A stretch of DNA of 64,000 nucleotides from NCBI GenBank assembly GCA_035606355.1, contig DATNFO010000030.1, positions 1 through 64,000 of the forward strand, in the 5' to 3' direction. The notes beneath the pieces were generated by a model. It ran no database searches. It saw nothing but the letters and a program-made list of their open reading frames with translations, and was not told the origin of the DNA. Shown here piece by piece: positions 34,712-44,088 of this stretch (positions are counted from its first letter, which is position 1; each line of letters begins with the position of its first letter). The stretch is from Sulfopaludibacter sp035606355. Its GTDB lineage: Bacteria > Acidobacteriota > Terriglobia > Bryobacterales > Bryobacteraceae. A program made the position numbers and the translations under genes.

Positions 34712-36043
34712 ATGATTCGGTTTGCACTGTTTCTCGTCGCGGCCCCGCTGCTGGCACAGGATTCCCTGTCCCTTCGCGACGCCGTTCGCCTTGCCCTCCG
34801 GGAAAACAAGGGCCTTGCTGCCTCGTCGGCCGCGGTTGACGCCGCCAGGGCCCGCGTGGACCAAGCCCGCGGCGGCCGCCTTCCCAAACTGAACTACTCC
34901 GAGTCGTGGAGCGCCGGCAACAATCCGGTCTACGTCTTCGGCTCTCTGCTGACCCAGCATCAGTTCACTGTTGAGAACCTCAACATCGGAACGCTCAATC
35001 GTCCCGACCCGCTGAACAACTTCCAGTCGCTCGTCACCATCGACCAGCCCATCTACGACGCCGGCCAGACGCACACGGCAGTGAAATCCGCCACCCTCGC
35101 CCGCGAGCTCTCGGCCGAGGACAAGCGCCGCGCCGAGATGCAGATCATCGCCGGGGTCCTTCGCGCCTACTACGGGGCCACCCTCGCCGCCGAAAGCCTC
35201 AAGAGCGCCGAGCATGCCCTACGCTCTGCCGAGGCGGATCTCAAGCGCGCCGAGGACGTGCGCGCGGCGGGCATGGCCACCGATGCCGACGTGCTCTCCC
35301 TGCGCGTCCACCTCGCCGGCGTGACCGAACAGCGGATCCAGCGTGCCGCCGATCTCGACGTGGCCCGCGCCGAGCTCAACGACGTCCTCGGCGCACCGCT
35401 CGACGCTCCCCACGTTCTCACGACCGCGCTCGCCGCACTGGATGTTCCCGACATGACGCTGGAGGCTCTCGAAAAGCAGGGCTCCACCACCCGCCCCGAA
35501 GCCCGCCAGAGCCGACTCGCCGCCGACCTGGCTCGCGTGCAGGCCGACGCCGCCCGATCCGCCTATCTCCCGGAAGTGATGTTTCACGGCGCCTGGGAGG
35601 TGGACCGCCAGCGCTTCATCACGCGCGGCGGGGCCAACTGGCTGACCTCCATCGGGCTACGCTGGAATCTCTTCAACGGCAATTCCGACAAGGCGCGCGT
35701 TCGCGAATCGACCTACGCCATCGATGTCGCGCGCGCCGACGAGCAGCGCGTCGATTCCGCCGTTCGCCTTGAAGTCCGCCGCGCCTGCGCCGCTCTCTCC
35801 GCTGCCGGCCATCGGATCGAGGTGGCCAGGGCCGCAGCCGACGAAGCCGAGGAGAGCCTCCGCATCACGCAGAACCGCTACGAGGCCGGCATGACCACCG
35901 TCACCGACCTGCTCCGGAACGAGACCGCGGTTCTCGAAAGCCGCACCCGCTATCTTTCCGCGATCCACGACCAGCGCCTCGCCGCCGCAGCACTCCAACT
36001 CGCGGCCGGCAGCCTCACCCCCGACTCCGAGGTCCTGAACTAA
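34712..36043 (+). CDS. TolC-family outer-membrane efflux protein
   Basis: 443 aa. Signal peptide 1-15 (MIRFALFLVAAPLLA). Two internally repeated alpha-helical halves with LSLRDAVRLALRENKGLAASSAAVDAARARVDQARGG at the front and LRITQNRYEAGMTTVTDLLRNETAVLESRTRYL near the end, the standard OEP/TolC pattern, plus beta-strand segments for the barrel. It should form the outer-membrane channel of a tripartite pump. It is the first gene of the efflux operon; its TAA overlaps the start region of the adaptor gene. Base composition from here to 41.4 kb is visibly GC-richer than the flanks. Confidence 0.9.
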   Translation: MIRFALFLVAAPLLAQDSLSLRDAVRLALRENKGLAASSAAVDAARARVDQARGGRLPKLNYSESWSAGNNPVYVFGSLLTQHQFTVENLNIGTLNRPDPLNNFQSLVTIDQPIYDAGQTHTAVKSATLARELSAEDKRRAEMQIIAGVLRAYYGATLAAESLKSAEHALRSAEADLKRAEDVRAAGMATDADVLSLRVHLAGVTEQRIQRAADLDVARAELNDVLGAPLDAPHVLTTALAALDVPDMTLEALEKQGSTTRPEARQSRLAADLARVQADAARSAYLPEVMFHGAWEVDRQRFITRGGANWLTSIGLRWNLFNGNSDKARVRESTYAIDVARADEQRVDSAVRLEVRRACAALSAAGHRIEVARAAADEAEESLRITQNRYEAGMTTVTDLLRNETAVLESRTRYLSAIHDQRLAAAALQLAAGSLTPDSEVLN

Positions 36044-37188
36044 TGAAGCTCCTGATTCCGATTTCCTTTTCGGTCTTCCTCGCCGCATGTGGCGGCGGCG
36101 CCGAACAGCATCGCCAGGCCGCGCCGGCCGCCGCGCCGGTCGCCGTCCGCACGGTCCTCGCCGCGAGTGCCGATTGGCCCGAGACCTACGAGGCCACCGG
36201 CGCGGTTCGCGCCCGCTCCTCGGCGATCCTCTCCAGCAAAGTGATGGCCTACGTACAACAGGTCTCGGTCGCCATCGGCGACCGCGTACGCTCGGGCCAA
36301 ACGCTCGTCACGCTCGATTCGCGCGATCTCGAAACCAATGTCCGCCGCGCCGAGGCCGCGCGCACCGAAGCGCAGAACGCCATGGCGGAGGGCGACAACG
36401 GTATCGCCGCCGCCAAGGCGAGTCTCGACCTTGCGCAGGCCACCTTCCGCCGCATCGACGAGCTCGCCTCCAAGGAATCGGTCTCGCCGCACGAGCTCGA
36501 CGAAGCCACAGCCCGTCTCAAGAGCGCGCAGGCCGCGTATGAGGCCGCGCGCGCCAGGCGGACGCAGCTGGATTCACGGCTGGCCCAAGTCGACCAGAAG
36601 ATCCGCTCCGCTTCGATTATGCGAGACTACGCCCGCATTACGGCACCGTTCGATGGCATCGTGACAGCCAAGTCCGTCGACCCGGGCGTCCTCGCCACCC
36701 CCGGCGCTCCGCTCCTCATCATCGAGCGCGACGGCGGCTACCGCCTCGAAGTTTCCGTGGATGAGTCGCGAGTCCCCTCTGTCCCCCCGGGAGAGACCGT
36801 GGCGGTTGCCCTCGACACGATAGACCGCGCGGTGAACGCGCGCGTCTCGGAGGTGGTCCCGGCCGTCGACGCCGCGTCCCGCACCTACGTCGTCAAGATC
36901 GACCTCCCCGCGCTGCCGAATGTGCGCTCGGGCGTCTTCGGCCGCGCCGCCTTTCCGCTCGCCTCGCGGCGCGTCCTCGGCATCCCCGCCGACGCGCTCA
37001 TCGAGCGGGGCCAGTTGCAGGAGGTCTTTGTGGTGGAGGACCAGCAGGTCCGACTGCGCCTCATCACCGCCGGCCGGCGCGCCGGAAACCAGCTCGAAGT
37101 CCTGTCCGGGCTCACCGCCGGGGAGAAACTGATCGCTCCCGTGCCTGCCGGCCTCGCCGATGGCGCCCGCGTGGAGGTCCGCCCGTGA
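36043..37188 (+). CDS. RND efflux periplasmic adaptor (membrane fusion) lipoprotein
   Basis: 381 aa. Lipoprotein signal with lipobox LAAC at Cys16. A lipoyl/barrel-sandwich half (VRARSSAILSSKVMAYVQQVSVAIGDRVRSGQTLVTLD) is followed by a long coiled-coil hairpin (about 95-180), the second lipoyl half (ARITAPFDGIVTAKSVDPGVL) and a beta-barrel domain. This order is that of HlyD/AcrA-type adaptors. It bridges the TolC-like channel and the RND pump encoded next; its stop overlaps the pump start. Confidence 0.92.
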   Translation: MKLLIPISFSVFLAACGGGAEQHRQAAPAAAPVAVRTVLAASADWPETYEATGAVRARSSAILSSKVMAYVQQVSVAIGDRVRSGQTLVTLDSRDLETNVRRAEAARTEAQNAMAEGDNGIAAAKASLDLAQATFRRIDELASKESVSPHELDEATARLKSAQAAYEAARARRTQLDSRLAQVDQKIRSASIMRDYARITAPFDGIVTAKSVDPGVLATPGAPLLIIERDGGYRLEVSVDESRVPSVPPGETVAVALDTIDRAVNARVSEVVPAVDAASRTYVVKIDLPALPNVRSGVFGRAAFPLASRRVLGIPADALIERGQLQEVFVVEDQQVRLRLITAGRRAGNQLEVLSGLTAGEKLIAPVPAGLADGARVEVRP

Positions 37189-40100
37189 CATCACTCGGCC
37201 CGGCGGGACGCTTCGCCCGCGTCTGGATCTCCTCGAAGCTCACGCCGCTGATCATCGCCGGCTCGCTCCTCACCGGCGCTTTTGCCGTGTGGAAGCTCCC
37301 GCGTGAAGAGGAGCCCCAGATCATTGTGCCGATGATCGACGTCTTCGTCCAGATGCCGGGCGCCACGGCGCACGAAGTGGAGGAGCGCGTCACCCGGCCG
37401 ATGGAGAAGCTGCTGTGGGAGATTCCCGGCGTCGAGTACGTCTACTCGACCTCCAGCCCAGGGATGTCGCTCGCGATCGTTCGCTTCTACGTCGGCCAGG
37501 ACGAAGAGAAAAGCATCGTCCGGCTCAACCAGAAGCTCCAGGCAAACTACGACCTCATCCCGCCCGGCGCGTCACAGCCGCTTGTGAAGCCGCGGTCGAT
37601 CGACGACGTCCCGATTCTTGCCCTCACGCTGTCCAGCCGCCGCTACAACGATTTCGAGCTCCGCGGCGTCGCCGCCCAGCTCCACGACACCATCAAGCAG
37701 ACTCCCGATGTTTCCGCCGTCACCATCCTCGGCGGCCAGCGCCGCGCTGTCCGCATCACGCTCGATTCAGCGCGGCTTGCCTCGTACAACCTCGCGCCGC
37801 TCCAGGTCGCCGGCGCGCTGGGCGCTTCCAACAGCCGGCTACCCTCCGGGCGATTCGCAGCGGGGAACCGCGAGTACGTCCTCGAAACCGGCGAGTTCCT
37901 CCGCACCGCCGACGACGTCCGCAACGTCGTGGTCGGCGTCGCGGCCGACCGCCCCGTCTTCCTTTGCAGCGTGGCCGAGGTCTCCGATGGCGGCGACGAG
38001 CCGACCCAATACGTCCGGATGGCTCGCGCGGGATCGCCGGAATTGCTCCCCGCTGTCACGCTATCGATCGCCAAGCGCAAGAGCACGAACGCCATCACAG
38101 TGGCGGAGAACGTCCTCCACCGGGTCGACGCACTCAAGGGGAGCGTCATCCCGGCCGACATACAGCTCGACATCACTCGCAACTACGGCGAAAGCGCCGC
38201 CGAAAAGTCCAACGAGCTCCTCTTGCACATGCTGATCGCGGTCGTCTCAGTCAGCATCCTGATCGCCATCACTTTGGGTCTGCGCGAATCGCTGATCGTC
38301 TTCATCGCGATTCCCGTCACGCTCGCCCTCACGCTCGCCATCTTCTATCTCTATGGGTACACGCTCAATCGCATCACCCTTTTCGCCCTGATTTTCTCGA
38401 TCGGCATCCTGGTGGACGATGCGATCGTGGTTGTCGAAAATATCGTGCGCCACTGGCGCATGCCCTCGAACCGCGATCGCGCGCCCTTCGACGTCGCGGT
38501 CGAAGCTGTGGACGAGGTCGGCAACCCAACCATCCTGGCGACCCTCACGGTGGTTGCCGCCATCCTCCCGATGGCCTTCGTCGGCGGGCTGATGGGTCCT
38601 TATATGCGCCCTATCCCCGTAGGCGCGAGCGCCGCCATCATCTTCTCGCTCATCGTGGCGTTCCTGGTGACCCCATGGGCCGCCGTGCGCATCCTGAAGC
38701 CAGGCGCTCACACCCGGCACGAGCGCGAAGACTTCGTCACGCGCTGGTACCGCCGCTTCATGGGACGTCTGCTGCACGTTCCCGTGCTTCGCTGGAGTTT
38801 CCTCGGCGGCGTCGTATTGCTGCTGCTCGGCTCCTGCTCGCTCTTCTACTTCCAGTTCGTGAAAGTGAAGATGCTCCCGTTCGACAACAAGAGCGAATTC
38901 CAGGTGATCGTCGACATGCCCGAAGGGGCGACCCTGGAGGAGACCCAGCGCGCCACCGACGCCCTCGCCCGCGCCACCCTGGACCAGCCGGAGGTCGTCA
39001 ACCTTCAGACCTACGCCGGTGTCGCGTCGCCGTTCAACTTCAACGGCCTGGTGCGCCACTATTATCTCCGGCGCGGGTCGAACGTGGCTGACATCCAGGT
39101 GAATCTCCATTCCAAACACGACCGCAAGCTACAGAGCCACGAGATTGCCAAGCAGGTGCGGCAGCGCCTCCTCCCGGTAGCGCAGCGCTACGGGGCGCGA
39201 ATCAAGCTCGCCGAGGTACCGCCCGGGCCGCCCGTGCTACAAACGCTGGTCGCCGAGGTTTACGGCCCCGACCTCCGCGAGCGCATCGCCATCGCGCGCC
39301 GCATCCGCGACCTCTGGCGCAATACCGATGGAATCGTGGACGTCGACTGGTATGTCGAGGACGATCAGCCGATGCGCCGCATCACGATTGACGAAGAGAA
39401 AGCCGCGCTCCACGGCGTTTCCAACGACGACATCGCGCGCACGGTGGCACTAGCCTCCTCCGGCTACGAGGCCGGCCTGCTGCACGCCGACGCCGCCAAG
39501 GAAGACGTCCCCCTCCTGCTCCGCTTGGATCGCGCGGCGCGTTCGGACATCGGCCAGCTCCGCGACCTGAAGGTCATAGGACGCACCGGCCGCCCCGTGG
39601 CGCTTTCCGAGATCACGCGAGAGGAACAACTCCTGGCGGACAAGAGCATCTATCACAAGAACCTGCTGCCCGTGACTTATGTGACCGGCGACGTCGCCGG
39701 CGCCATGGAGAGCCCGGTCTACGCAATCCTCAAGCTCGGCCCCGCAATGGATAAGTTGAAAGCGCCCGGCGGGTATGCCATCGAGCAGCACATGGCGGCG
39801 CTCCCCGACACAGCCGAGCGCTATTCCATGAAGTGGGACGGTGAGTGGCACATCACTTACGAGGTTTTCCGCGATCTCGGCATCGCTTTCGCCGCCGTCC
39901 TCATTTTGATCTATGGCTTGGTGGTTGGCTGGTTCCAGTCGTTCGTCACGCCGCTCGTCATTATGGCCGCGATCCCGTTCTCGCTCGTCGGCATCCTGCC
40001 CGCGCACGGCCTGCTCGGAGCGTTCTTCACCGCAACCTCGATGATCGGGTTTATCGCCGGAGCGGGAATCGTGGTCCGCAATTCCATCATCCTCGTGGAC

Positions 40101-40376
40101 TTTGTGGAGCTGCGGCTCTCCCAAGGCATGCCGCTCGATGAAGCCGTCATCGACGCCGGAGCGGTCCGCTTCCGCCCGATGCTCCTGACGGCCGCCGCGG
40201 TAGTCGTCGGGGCTGGCGTCATCCTCTTCGACCCCATCTTCCAGGGGCTCGCCATCGCGCTGATGGCCGGCGAGATCGCCTCGCTCGCTCTCTCGCGCAT
40301 GACCGTCCCGATCGTCTATTTCATCGTGAATAGAAGGAGAAAGACTGTATGTCAATCGAACGTTACGTCCGCCTGA
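37185..40376 (+). CDS. RND-family efflux transporter permease
   Basis: 1063 aa inner-membrane proton-driven pump of AcrB/HAE type. It has twelve predicted helices in the 1+6+5 layout, with two large periplasmic loops. Typical features are PREEEPQI at the front, the proton-relay Asp pair in GILVDDAIVVVEN, ATLTVVAAILPMAF, and GAGIVVRNSIILVDF in the second half. A GVSNDDIARTV segment lies in the docking region. Its closest look is to multidrug/solvent pumps with the EEEPQI N terminus rather than CusA metal pumps, since no Met triplet is seen. Last of the three pump genes; a DUF2892 gene overlaps its end by 28 nt. Confidence 0.92.
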   Translation: MTSLGPAGRFARVWISSKLTPLIIAGSLLTGAFAVWKLPREEEPQIIVPMIDVFVQMPGATAHEVEERVTRPMEKLLWEIPGVEYVYSTSSPGMSLAIVRFYVGQDEEKSIVRLNQKLQANYDLIPPGASQPLVKPRSIDDVPILALTLSSRRYNDFELRGVAAQLHDTIKQTPDVSAVTILGGQRRAVRITLDSARLASYNLAPLQVAGALGASNSRLPSGRFAAGNREYVLETGEFLRTADDVRNVVVGVAADRPVFLCSVAEVSDGGDEPTQYVRMARAGSPELLPAVTLSIAKRKSTNAITVAENVLHRVDALKGSVIPADIQLDITRNYGESAAEKSNELLLHMLIAVVSVSILIAITLGLRESLIVFIAIPVTLALTLAIFYLYGYTLNRITLFALIFSIGILVDDAIVVVENIVRHWRMPSNRDRAPFDVAVEAVDEVGNPTILATLTVVAAILPMAFVGGLMGPYMRPIPVGASAAIIFSLIVAFLVTPWAAVRILKPGAHTRHEREDFVTRWYRRFMGRLLHVPVLRWSFLGGVVLLLLGSCSLFYFQFVKVKMLPFDNKSEFQVIVDMPEGATLEETQRATDALARATLDQPEVVNLQTYAGVASPFNFNGLVRHYYLRRGSNVADIQVNLHSKHDRKLQSHEIAKQVRQRLLPVAQRYGARIKLAEVPPGPPVLQTLVAEVYGPDLRERIAIARRIRDLWRNTDGIVDVDWYVEDDQPMRRITIDEEKAALHGVSNDDIARTVALASSGYEAGLLHADAAKEDVPLLLRLDRAARSDIGQLRDLKVIGRTGRPVALSEITREEQLLADKSIYHKNLLPVTYVTGDVAGAMESPVYAILKLGPAMDKLKAPGGYAIEQHMAALPDTAERYSMKWDGEWHITYEVFRDLGIAFAAVLILIYGLVVGWFQSFVTPLVIMAAIPFSLVGILPAHGLLGAFFTATSMIGFIAGAGIVVRNSIILVDFVELRLSQGMPLDEAVIDAGAVRFRPMLLTAAAVVVGAGVILFDPIFQGLAIALMAGEIASLALSRMTVPIVYFIVNRRRKTVCQSNVTSA

Positions 40377-40543
40377 TCGCCGGATGCTTTGTCATGCTGA
40401 GCGTCGCACTCGGCTACTGGGTCAACCCCGCCTGGTTTCTGTTCACTGCCTTCGTCGGAATGAACCTCTTCCAGTCCGCCTTCACGGATTGGTGTCCGCT
40501 GATCACCATCCTCGAGAGACTCGGCGCGAGGCACAGGGTGTAA
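40349..40543 (+). CDS. DUF2892 small membrane protein
   Basis: 64 aa with two hydrophobic segments (about 7-25 and 29-46) and the ending FTDWCPLITILERLG, which matches the DUF2892 (YgaP C-terminal-like) family with its Cys-Pro near the second helix. It overlaps the pump gene by 28 nt and has an AAGGAGAAAG ribosome site within that gene. DUF2892 proteins often accompany transporters; function unknown. Confidence 0.8.
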   Translation: MSIERYVRLIAGCFVMLSVALGYWVNPAWFLFTAFVGMNLFQSAFTDWCPLITILERLGARHRV

Positions 40544-40568
40544 GGATGCCGCGAGTTACCATAAGCGC

Positions 40569-41171
40569 GTGCCCCGGACCTCCGACCTCGACCTCGCCCG
40601 CGACCTCCTCGCCGGCAGCGCAGAGGCGTTCGACGAATTCGTCCACTCCTTCCGCGGCCGTCTCGCGCACTACACTTTCCTCATGTGCGGCCAGCGGGAG
40701 GACGCGGAGGAAGTCGCGCAGGAGACTCTGATCCGCGTGTTCGAACGGCTTGACCAACTCCGCGAGCCCGCTCACCTGAAGGCGTGGGTTTTCCGCATCG
40801 CCCGTAACGAGTGCCTCATGAAGCGGCGCAAGAGCGTCTTCGCCCCGCCGGCCGAACTCTCGCTCGACGATCTCAGGCCCAACCCGCTCGACGGCCGCCG
40901 CGGAATCGAGATCGCCGACTGGACCGCCGTCCCCGACGATCTCCTCCTGAATTCCGAGCTTCGCAACGCCCTCACTGCGGGTATCCGCGCGCTTCCTGAG
41001 ATCTACCGCTCCGTCGTTCTCCTGCGCGATGTCGAGGAACTGACCACCGGAGAGACGGCGGAGATACTCGACGTCTCCATCGACACTATTAAGACGCGCC
41101 TTCATCGCGGCCGTCTCGCCCTGCGGAAGCATCTCGATGCTTACCTGCGATCGCAGGAGCCATCCGCATGA
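40569..41171 (+). CDS. ECF-family RNA polymerase sigma factor
   Basis: 200 aa, GTG start. Region 2 spans about 15-85, with YTFLMCGQREDAEEVAQETLIRVFERLDQL (the D-A-E-E core-binding block) and AWVFRIARNECLMKRR. Region 4 spans about 140-190, with LPEIYRSVVLLRDVEELTTGETAEILDVSIDTIKTRLHRGRLALR, a classic helix-turn-helix. The next gene, overlapping by ATGA, is its zinc-finger anti-sigma partner. The pair sits directly behind the efflux operon on the same strand and may control it. Confidence 0.92.
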   Translation: MPRTSDLDLARDLLAGSAEAFDEFVHSFRGRLAHYTFLMCGQREDAEEVAQETLIRVFERLDQLREPAHLKAWVFRIARNECLMKRRKSVFAPPAELSLDDLRPNPLDGRRGIEIADWTAVPDDLLLNSELRNALTAGIRALPEIYRSVVLLRDVEELTTGETAEILDVSIDTIKTRLHRGRLALRKHLDAYLRSQEPSA

Positions 41172-41425
41172 ACGACCGCGACTGCGCCGAAATTTTCGCA
41201 AAGCTTTCCCAGTTCCTCGACCGGGAGTTACCGCCCGGCGCGTGCAGCGACATCGAGGAGCACCTCCGCGACTGCCCCGAGTGCATCCGGTTTGTCGAGA
41301 GCCTCAAACGCAGCATCGAGTTCTGCCGCCAGTATGGTGCGTCCCGTGCTCCCGAGCCGGTGCCATCGGAAAAGCTGGCGGAGCTTCGCGCGGCCTATGA
41401 CCGCATGCTGGCGCGCCGTCGCTGA
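41168..41425 (+). CDS. Zinc-finger anti-sigma factor (zf-HC2)
   Basis: 85 aa, cytosolic. The zinc-binding anti-sigma motif is present: a Cys at 6 and H-x3-C-x2-C in IEEHLRDCPECIRF. No membrane helix or sensor domain follows, so it is a soluble, minimal anti-sigma protein that may respond to redox through its Cys cluster. It is translationally coupled to the sigma gene. Confidence 0.85.
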   Translation: MNDRDCAEIFAKLSQFLDRELPPGACSDIEEHLRDCPECIRFVESLKRSIEFCRQYGASRAPEPVPSEKLAELRAAYDRMLARRR

Positions 41426-41569
41426 AGTTGGGTGCCGGTGGACGATGCGTTCATCGTCGGCATAGAGGGCGTGTCACGCTGCTTCGCGGTTATATGATGG
41501 AATGCGCGCAGTCCTCCAAATTGCGTGTCGGTGCCAAACAGAAGCCAAATAAGGGGAAAAGGACGAAAT

Positions 41570-42919
41570 ATGAAAATGGATCGCAGGATGTTCACCAAAG
41601 GACTGGCAGCCGCGCTGGCGCTGCCCTCCTGGACAACAAAGGCATCGGCAGCAAAGCTACCGTTGAATCGCGTGACAAAGATCCGTTGCTATTATCCGCC
41701 GAACTACCAGTCCAACGGTCCGCAGGCTTTTCCGCAGAGCAACATGGTCGTGCTTGTCGATACGGAAGCCGGCATCACCGGCGTCGGTCAAGGCGGATCG
41801 CCGGATACCGTGCGGAATATGGCGCGCAGCGTGATCGGCAAGAACGCCTTCGATACGGAATTCATCTGGCAACACGGGTTCATGGATGGGTTCTACTCAC
41901 CAGGCAAAGAACGGTTGCATGCGCTTGGTGCGATCGATTTGGCGCTATGGGACATCAAGGGCAAGGCGCTCGACACCCCTCTCTACGAATTGTTCGGCGG
42001 CAAGGCGCGCCAGCACATCGAACTATACGCGACCAACGGCGTACCGCCAGGCGCGGTTCCGCCAGCCGATTTGCAGCGAATGAGTCTGAAGGAGCGCGCC
42101 ACCGCGACCATGGCGGCTGGGTACCGGGTGTTCCGGGTGGACAGCGCGATTCGGCCCACACCCGCCGGTGGACCTCCCGCGGGAGGTAGGGGCGGCGCCG
42201 GACGCGGCGCTGCTTCGCCGGATCGGCCTGTCGGCGTGGCAGGCCGCGGTACTTTCAACTCGCGCTCACGCATCCGCGAAATCGCCGAAGCGGCAGCACA
42301 GATTCGCGAAGGCGTCGGGCCGGATGGCGACTGGATGATCGACCTTCACCAGAGCTTCGACTTTCCGGAATCGGTCGAGGTCTGTAATCTGATCGCGCCG
42401 GCGCGGCCGTTCTGCGCGGAAGATCCTCTCCGGGAAGAACAGTTTCGCACGCAGCTCCCCAAACTACGCCTAATGACTCACATTCCGCTGGCGGCAGGAG
42501 AAGAATGGGGGACACGCGCGGATTTCGCTCCGCTCGTCGAACAGCGCGATATCGACTTTGCACGAGCCTCCCTGCCGAATGTCGGCGGGATCACCGAGAT
42601 GCTGAAAATCATGGCGCTTTGCGACCTGCAGAAAGTCGGGATTATGCCGCACTTCACAGGCCCGATCGCGACGGTTGGCCACATGCAGACAATGATGGCG
42701 TTCCCAGGTCAGGTGCTGATGGAATACAACCAGGGCGAACGGCCTGTGCCGTATCTGCACGAATTCCTGGAGTGCCGAAACGGCAAGGTGTGGCCGAACG
42801 ACAGACCCGGACTCGGCGTCTCCGTGGATGAGAAGCAACTCACGCTGATCCAAACTGTCACGGAAGCAGGCCCCGGCCCGACGTATCTGCGTCCGGACGG
42901 ATCGCCCACGCACTGGTAA
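41570..42919 (+). CDS. Mandelate racemase/muconate lactonizing enzyme family protein, Tat-exported
   Basis: 449 aa from the ATG at 41570 (AAGGGGAAAAGG upstream). It begins with a twin-arginine signal (MDRRMFTKGLAAALALP). Enolase-superfamily layout: a capping domain, ALWDIKGKALDTPLYELFGG, then a barrel with metal-ligand positions D258, E284 (CAEDP) and E311/E312 (AAGEEWGTR), and NVGGITEMLKIMALCDLQKVGIMPH with a possible catalytic His. The usual K-x-K on barrel strand 2 is replaced by V-F-R-V-D, so it is not a standard racemase; dehydratases of the mannonate/galactonate type fit better. A Gly-rich insert (about 205-225) interrupts the barrel. The substrate is probably a sugar acid. Confidence 0.85.
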   Translation: MKMDRRMFTKGLAAALALPSWTTKASAAKLPLNRVTKIRCYYPPNYQSNGPQAFPQSNMVVLVDTEAGITGVGQGGSPDTVRNMARSVIGKNAFDTEFIWQHGFMDGFYSPGKERLHALGAIDLALWDIKGKALDTPLYELFGGKARQHIELYATNGVPPGAVPPADLQRMSLKERATATMAAGYRVFRVDSAIRPTPAGGPPAGGRGGAGRGAASPDRPVGVAGRGTFNSRSRIREIAEAAAQIREGVGPDGDWMIDLHQSFDFPESVEVCNLIAPARPFCAEDPLREEQFRTQLPKLRLMTHIPLAAGEEWGTRADFAPLVEQRDIDFARASLPNVGGITEMLKIMALCDLQKVGIMPHFTGPIATVGHMQTMMAFPGQVLMEYNQGERPVPYLHEFLECRNGKVWPNDRPGLGVSVDEKQLTLIQTVTEAGPGPTYLRPDGSPTHW

Positions 42920-43689
42920 GAAGCGCCGGCAGAGCGAACGGGGAGAGCCGCTTGTGCGTGGGTGCGTTATATGGAGAATTGCGCCGCACAGGCGCGATGC
43001 GCAGGATACCGAGAGGCTGCCGGCGGGTGGATGCGACCAGATTAACCTTGGCTTCCCGGCGCGCAGTATGCGCCTGAGTCACTTATACGCACCGGCACTT
43101 CCGCTTTGACCAGCAAGATTCTGTCTCGACACACGGCAACGCCGTGCTGAAACAAGCCGGTGTCGGGAAGCAATTCAGATTTGGGCGTCGGCGGAGCCGT
43201 CAAGCTTTCAGGCGATGATGTTAGTCAGACCCGCAAAAGTTCGAAAACGTCCACGACGGGGAGGCAAATGTTTCCTTGGAACCCATGAAGAAATTCGAAG
43301 GGATTGCCGCGCCGGTGTTCGTATTCGCCAAACGTACAGCCCCACGATCGCGACCATGATGGCCAGCAACAACGGCAGGACCACCTGGATGAGAGCGGGT
43401 CGTGCCAGTCGCCAACTGCGCACGGACAGGTTCGGCGACCATGCGGTATTCCAGCGCCACGCCATACCGATAGGGAAGCAATTAGCGGAACCGGGTGTGA
43501 ACACAACGAAGCCGGAAGTCGCGCCGGACCACGTCCACCTCACCGTGAATTCGCGCCGCTCCAAGATTCTGTCTAACAAGTCCCTGGATAGCTGTTGGCC
43601 GGCTCCAGCTTCTAATGTGAGATTTATCCGGTGGTCTCAAACAGGTCCGCCTTACCGCGAGCGCCCGCTGAATCAGAAGTCGCCGGCAA
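42920..43689. other. 770-bp stretch without a supported gene
   Basis: The best frame (43208-43579, minus) has one hydrophobic helix (VVLPLLLAIMVAIVGLYVWRIR) but no family match or ribosome site. The region looks decayed. Confidence 0.4.
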
Positions 43690-43823
43690 GAATTATGGCT
43701 TTGAATGAACTGCGAGTCTTCAGTGATACTGTCGGTACTCCCGAACCCGCGTCCATCGAACTCGTGTGTTTCGTCGTAATCGCATCGATTGCGATCCGGC
43801 GGCGGCCCCAATTCATCAGTTAA
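43690..43823 (+). pseudogene. PEP-CTERM tail remnant
   Basis: The last about 44 codons of an open frame end in ELRVFSDTVGTPEPASIELV, then a hydrophobic segment and RRRPQ. This is the PEP box, helix and basic end of an exosortase substrate. The frame upstream is unrelated, so only the tail of the gene survives. Confidence 0.5.
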
Positions 43824-43883
43824 TTGGTTGATGTTGCAAACAGCATCGTACGAGCCTGGTCGAAATCGCGCGGAATGCGCAAT

Positions 43884-43951
43884 ATTCGGGCATTCGCTTT
43901 CACTCAACTGTTAACGGAAGGGTTGTAGGTTCGGGTCTTACCTGAGGAGCC
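43884..43951 (+). repeat. tRNA-Asn 3'-half-like repeat, copy A
   Basis: From the anticodon loop CTGTTAA onward the sequence reads like the 3' half of tRNA-Asn(GTT): variable loop GGGTT, T-arm GTAGG-TTCGGGT-CTTAC, then GAGCCA. The 5' half (acceptor, D-arm) is absent, so it is not a tRNA gene. A homologous copy is at 48239-48315 in the same orientation, and the 20 bp before the anticodon loop are also shared. Confidence 0.65.
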
Positions 43952-44088
43952 ACGCCTTACTCGTTTGAGGCTCATTCTCATTTGGTTATCTGCCAACAGG
44001 GCGAATATCGCCCAAAATGGCCAATACTCGCGGATTTCCGTATTTCTCAGAGACGGCCTCGACTGGTGGAAATGCGCCGTGAGGCGTC

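Noticed and set aside
37415..39091. 558-codon plus-strand open frame inside the RND pump gene
   Set aside because: Arg/His/Pro-rich sequence with no structure; the pump frame on the same DNA is certain.
39450..40355. 301-codon minus-strand frame rich in acidic residues
   Set aside because: Antisense to the pump gene; no motif.
43208..43579. 123-codon minus frame with one membrane-like helix
   Set aside because: No ribosome site, no family pattern and a decayed setting; reported as a gene-free stretch instead.
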